Source: Spirochaetaceae bacterium
GTDB taxonomy: Bacteria; Spirochaetota; Spirochaetia; PWKH01
NCBI GenBank assembly: GCA_003557605.1
Contig: PWNW01000110.1
Coordinates: 1 to 10,411 of the forward strand
DNA length: 10,411 nt
Direction of reading: 5' to 3'
Every line of letters begins with the position of its first letter. The stretch's first letter is position 1. The position numbers were made by a program, and so were the translations under genes. The notes under the pieces were generated by a model, which was not told where the DNA came from, ran no database searches, and worked only from the letters and a program-made list of their open reading frames with translations. Positions 8,324 through 10,411 of the stretch are shown one piece after another.

Positions 8324-9381
8324 AGTTTCCCTCCTTTTTCCAGATCCCTGACCACCCGGTCTGTGATCTCGTCAACCGTGGGAATTACACCTCCAAGCCA
8401 TCCGTAGTGAAGCACCGGGACTTTCCCCTCAGCAGCCAGCCGCACATCATCAGCCATCATGCCGTTGCTCAGTTCTGCAGCAGCAAGGGTGATATTCCGG
8501 GAGCAGAGCTTCCGGATCTGCTTCACGGGGAAGGGATACAGGGTTTTCGGGCGCAGCAGCCCCGCCTGTATTCCCCGGGATCTCAGCTGATCAACAGCGC
8601 TCATGCATATCCTGGCAGTGATGCCGTAGGCAACAAAGATGAAATCAGCCTCTTGTGTCCAGTACTCCTCATATTCTACGCATTCCTGCTCAACTCGGGA
8701 GTACTTCTCCTGCAGATGCCTGTTGTGCTGTTCAAGGAGCACCGGGTCCATAAATATTGAGGTTATCAGGTTCTTTTTGCTTTCCCCATCGCCGTAGACT
8801 GCCCAGGGCTTTTTCTCTCCCTCGGTCATCTCGCCTGAGAGTTCCACCGGCTCCATCATCTGCCCGACATAGGCATCAGTAAGAATACAGACGGTCATTC
8901 GGTACCGGTCGGCCATATCGAAGGCCTTTCTTGTGAAATCACACATTTCCTGTGCGGAATACGGTGCATAGACCAGGTTCCGATAATTGCCGTGGCCCCC
9001 TCCTTTGACGACCATATTGTAGTCGCTCTGTTCCGGCCAGATGTTTCCGAGGCCAGGTCCTGCACGCTGCACATCCACCAGCACTGCCGGCAGTTCTGCC
9101 CCGGCAAGGTAGGAAAGACCTTCGGACATTAATGCAAATCCCGGCCCTGATGATGCTGTCATAACCCGTGCTCCCGCGCCGGCGGCGCCATAGAGCATAT
9201 TGACTGCACTTACCTCTGATTCAGCCTGCAGGAAGAACCTCCCTGAACCGTTGAAATACTGGGCTGCTCCATGGGCAATCTCACTGGCAGGGGTTATCGG
9301 ATAGCCGAAAAAGTGGGTGGCCCCTCCCATGAGCGCCCCATGCACCACAGCTTCATTACCCTTCATCAACCGCTTACCCAT
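8320..9381 (-). CDS. vorB: 2-Oxoisovalerate:ferredoxin oxidoreductase, alpha subunit
   Basis: This is the pyrimidine-binding alpha chain that completes the active site with the thiamine diphosphate subunit encoded next. With the ATG at 9381 it has 353 residues, close to the roughly 352 of VorB proteins. Visible family segments are KGNEA at 7-11, GYPITPASE at 26-34, QAESEVSA at 52-59, TASSGPG at 75-81 and VQRAGPGLG at 104-112. YPITPASE followed by the QAESE segment is typical of 2-oxoacid:acceptor oxidoreductase alpha chains. Two ATGs lie upstream in frame (9396 and 9387), but only 9381 has a well-placed ribosome site, AGGAGG 6 bases away. The start overlaps the ferredoxin gene by 8 bases and the stop overlaps vorA by 4, so the subunits are translationally coupled. 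The substrate is assigned by context and resemblance; a 2-oxoglutarate enzyme is the main alternative. Confidence 0.9.
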
Positions 9382-9601
9382 TTGCATCCTCCTCATCCTT
9401 GAAGACCGTCACTGCTCCAAATTCAGGACAGACATAGAAGCAGATGCCGCAGGCAGTGCAGGGTGAACCGGGTACGAACTGAGCATACTGATATCCAATT
9501 TCATTGATCGAATCACCCAGCAGAATACAGTGCTTCGGGCAGCTGTTGATGCAGACCCGGCACCCCTTGCATAGATTGGGATCTATTTTTGCATAGTTCA
9601 T
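9374..9601 (-). CDS. vorC: Ferredoxin-type delta subunit of the oxoacid oxidoreductase (two 4Fe-4S clusters)
   Basis: A 75-residue bacterial-type ferredoxin with two CxxCxxCxxxCP motifs, CKGCRVCINSCP at 11-22 and CTACGICFYVCP at 48-59. The eight cysteines are enough for two 4Fe-4S clusters. It would carry electrons from the thiamine diphosphate site to a soluble ferredoxin. Its position directly before the alpha gene is the usual place for the delta subunit. The subunit is called VorC in three-subunit enzymes and VorD or KorD elsewhere. The ATG overlaps the stop of the preceding gene by one base (TAATG), with GGAG about 8 bases upstream, so it is coupled to that gene. The final 8 bases overlap the vorB start. 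Confidence 0.93.
   Translation of the reverse strand: MNYAKIDPNLCKGCRVCINSCPKHCILLGDSINEIGYQYAQFVPGSPCTACGICFYVCPEFGAVTVFKDEEDANG
9388..9394 (-). promoter_or_regulatory. Ribosome binding site that sets the vorB start
   Basis: GAGGAGG on the minus strand, complementary to the 16S rRNA 3' end, lies 6 bases before the ATG at 9381. It directly abuts the in-frame ATG at 9387 and lies downstream of the one at 9396, so neither of those can use it. The site lies inside the last codons of the ferredoxin gene. Confidence 0.8.
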
Positions 9602-10137
9602 TAGAAATCTCCAAACATATCATCGATGCCTTCGCCGAAAAAGTTAATATGACTGATGGTCCGTACCAGATCATTCGGCACATCAATGATCTCAAGCCGA
9701 TGGCTTGGGCAGTTCAGTTTTGCACAAACGTGCACACGATTATGGTCTCCGGGGAGATAGAACACGATCCCCGTATCCGAGCCGCAATCCTCTTCATCAC
9801 AGCTGTAGGATTCCATCATGGACACCCGGCAGTGAGGGCAGCTCGCCTCTACCAGCGCATGGTCATGGATGAATCCGGGAAAAAAACTGAACAGTTTTGC
9901 ATGGCTTCCCCAGAATGCATCGATGAACATCACCCCGTTTCTCTCCTCAATAGTTACTTCAAGCTTGATGGAGGGCTGTCCATGGATGGTTACTGAACTG
10001 TCAAGCAGGTTATGACCATGCTTGCAGAAAATCGAATCCACCACCAGGAAATCATGTTCCTTCCAGTTGACAAACTTAAACCCCGGCGGCGTATTCCGTT
10101 TAAAGAGTTCCGGTATCTCTATCTTGTCTAATTTCAT
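9601..10137 (-). CDS. Cys/His-rich probable metal-binding protein of unknown function, first gene of the vor operon
   Basis: I do not recognise this 178-residue protein. There is no signal peptide or membrane segment, so it should be cytoplasmic. The N-terminal half has Cys38-Lys-His-Gly-His42, then a beta-rich stretch with FIDAFWGSH. The second half has Cys100-Pro-His-Cys103, Cys113, Cys118, Cys138 and Cys143, with several His nearby. CPHC and the pairs spaced by four residues suggest one or two zinc or iron-sulfur sites of zinc-ribbon type. The ATG at 10137 has GGAGG 5 bases upstream; a GTG at 10155 is in frame, but the ribosome site would lie inside that longer version. Its stop overlaps the ferredoxin start by one base, so it is co-translated with the oxidoreductase. 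A role in cofactor insertion, substrate sensing or as an accessory subunit is speculation from position only. Confidence 0.85.
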   Translation of the reverse strand: MKLDKIEIPELFKRNTPPGFKFVNWKEHDFLVVDSIFCKHGHNLLDSSVTIHGQPSIKLEVTIEERNGVMFIDAFWGSHAKLFSFFPGFIHDHALVEASCPHCRVSMMESYSCDEEDCGSDTGIVFYLPGDHNRVHVCAKLNCPSHRLEIIDVPNDLVRTISHINFFGEGIDDMFGDF

Positions 10138-10140
10138 TGA

Positions 10141-10147
10141 CCCCTCC
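10141..10147 (-). promoter_or_regulatory. Ribosome binding site that sets the start of the operon's first gene
   Basis: GGAGGGG on the minus strand; the core GGAGG at 10143-10147 ends 5 bases before the ATG at 10137. It lies between the in-frame GTG at 10155 and this ATG, which makes the ATG the likely start. Confidence 0.75.
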
Positions 10148-10174
10148 GCATTCACATCTCAGCGTTCTACCTGT

Positions 10175-10203
10175 ATGATAAACCCTCGACATGGTGTTGT
10201 CAA
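10175..10203 (-). promoter_or_regulatory. Sigma-70 type promoter of the vor-buk-ptb operon
   Basis: On the minus strand the -35 TTGACA (10198-10203) is a perfect consensus match. A 17-base spacer follows, then the -10 TATCAT (10175-10180) with five of six matches. Transcription would start near 10168, giving a leader of about 30 bases before the ATG at 10137. That is too short for a riboswitch or attenuator. An A+T-rich stretch with the palindrome agttaact (10210-10217) lies just upstream and could be an UP element or part of an operator. No terminator-like structure separates the site from the operon. Confidence 0.8.
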
Positions 10204-10274
10204 ATATTCAGTTAACTAAATCAAGGATGTTTGAGTGCCTTTGTTCAGAGCATAATTCTGCCGGCAATGTGCCG

Positions 10275-10411
10275 CTATTCAACACCAGCAAGGTCATCGC
10301 TGTCAACCGCAGGGGGTTTAGGCGACATGATGCGCAGCATTTCATCACGAAGCGCCTTGTCGTCCTGGATGAGCCTCCGCAATGACGACGGAGTGAAGTT
10401 CTCTATTCTGA
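10275..10411 (-). CDS. C-terminal end of an unrecognised gene
   Basis: The last 44 complete codons of a frame that enters from the right edge and stops at TAG (10275-10277). The readable peptide runs RIENFTPSSLRRLIQ, then a charged helical stretch (DDKALRDEMLRIM), and ends in a Pro- and Asp-containing tail, DSDDLAGVE. The composition and codon choice look coding, and the other two minus-strand frames in this stretch contain stops. Nothing identifies a family. The vor operon promoter lies about 70 bases downstream, so this gene probably belongs to a separate transcript. A chance open frame cannot be fully excluded at this length. Confidence 0.55.
   Translation of the reverse strand, partial: RIENFTPSSLRRLIQDDKALRDEMLRIMSPKPPAVDSDDLAGVE

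Larger units (their letters stand above)
10138..10274. other. Intergenic region upstream of the vor operon
   Basis: These 137 bases contain the promoter and ribosome site listed separately. The stretch from 10204 to about 10261 is A+T-rich without a convincing gene. A 5-bp stem with a 3-base loop (10262-10274) follows the stop of the upstream partial gene but has no U-tract, so termination there is not supported. Confidence 0.7.

Noticed and set aside
9589..9996. 135-residue open frame on the plus strand
   Set aside because: It is antisense to the Cys/His-rich gene, which has a good ribosome site, operon overlap and coherent motifs. The plus-strand product has no such support.
10262..10274. 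Terminator hairpin after the partial upstream gene
   Set aside because: There are only 5 base pairs with a 3-base loop and no U-tract follows.
10191..10385. 64-residue open frame on the plus strand across the upstream region
   Set aside because: It crosses both the intergenic promoter and the coding end of the partial minus-strand gene, and no convincing ribosome site precedes its ATG.

Overview
Every gene supported in this window lies on the minus strand, so transcription runs from high to low coordinates. The genes are packed with overlaps or gaps of a few bases. The organism is probably a free-living anaerobic spirochaete (Spirochaetota). Three points suggest this: polA directly followed by coaE and an envelope protein, a ferredoxin-dependent branched-chain 2-oxoacid fermentation cluster, and the intermediate G+C. 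This is inference from gene content, not a phylogenetic result, and another anaerobic lineage remains possible.

Right part (10411 down to 4877). The C-terminal end of an unrecognised gene (stop at 10275) is followed by a near-consensus sigma-70 type promoter: TTGACA, 17 bases, TATCAT. It appears to drive a six-gene operon. The genes are an unrecognised Cys/His-rich probable metal-binding protein, a two-cluster ferredoxin subunit (vorC-like), the alpha subunit (vorB), a fused beta-gamma subunit (vorA-like) of a 2-oxoisovalerate:ferredoxin oxidoreductase, butyrate kinase (buk) and phosphate butyryltransferase (ptb). Together the known enzymes would convert a branched-chain 2-oxoacid (from valine, leucine or isoleucine) to the acyl-CoA, then the acyl phosphate, then the free acid. 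The yield is reduced ferredoxin, CO2 and one ATP. Marine spirochaetes such as Spirochaeta isovalerica are known to ferment branched-chain amino acids this way.

Boundary (4834 to 4885). Just after ptb there is a perfect 13-bp inverted repeat with a 7-base loop. It ends 7 adenines before the next start codon and overlaps a possible promoter. It lacks the U-tract of an intrinsic terminator.

Left part (4833 down to 1). A second tight cluster holds an unrecognised single-span membrane protein, a PhnP-like metallo-beta-lactamase-fold phosphodiesterase, DNA polymerase I (all three domains, proofreading residues intact), dephospho-CoA kinase, and the start of a membrane-anchored protein. That last protein has a Glu-Pro repeat encoded by hexamers with a 66-bp higher-order period, and it runs off the left edge.

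No RNA gene, CRISPR array, insertion sequence or prophage was seen, and no gene-free stretch exceeds about 140 bases. Most of the window is ordinary metabolism and DNA replication. The least explained items are the operon-leading Cys/His protein, the dyad at the operon boundary and the Glu-Pro repeat protein.
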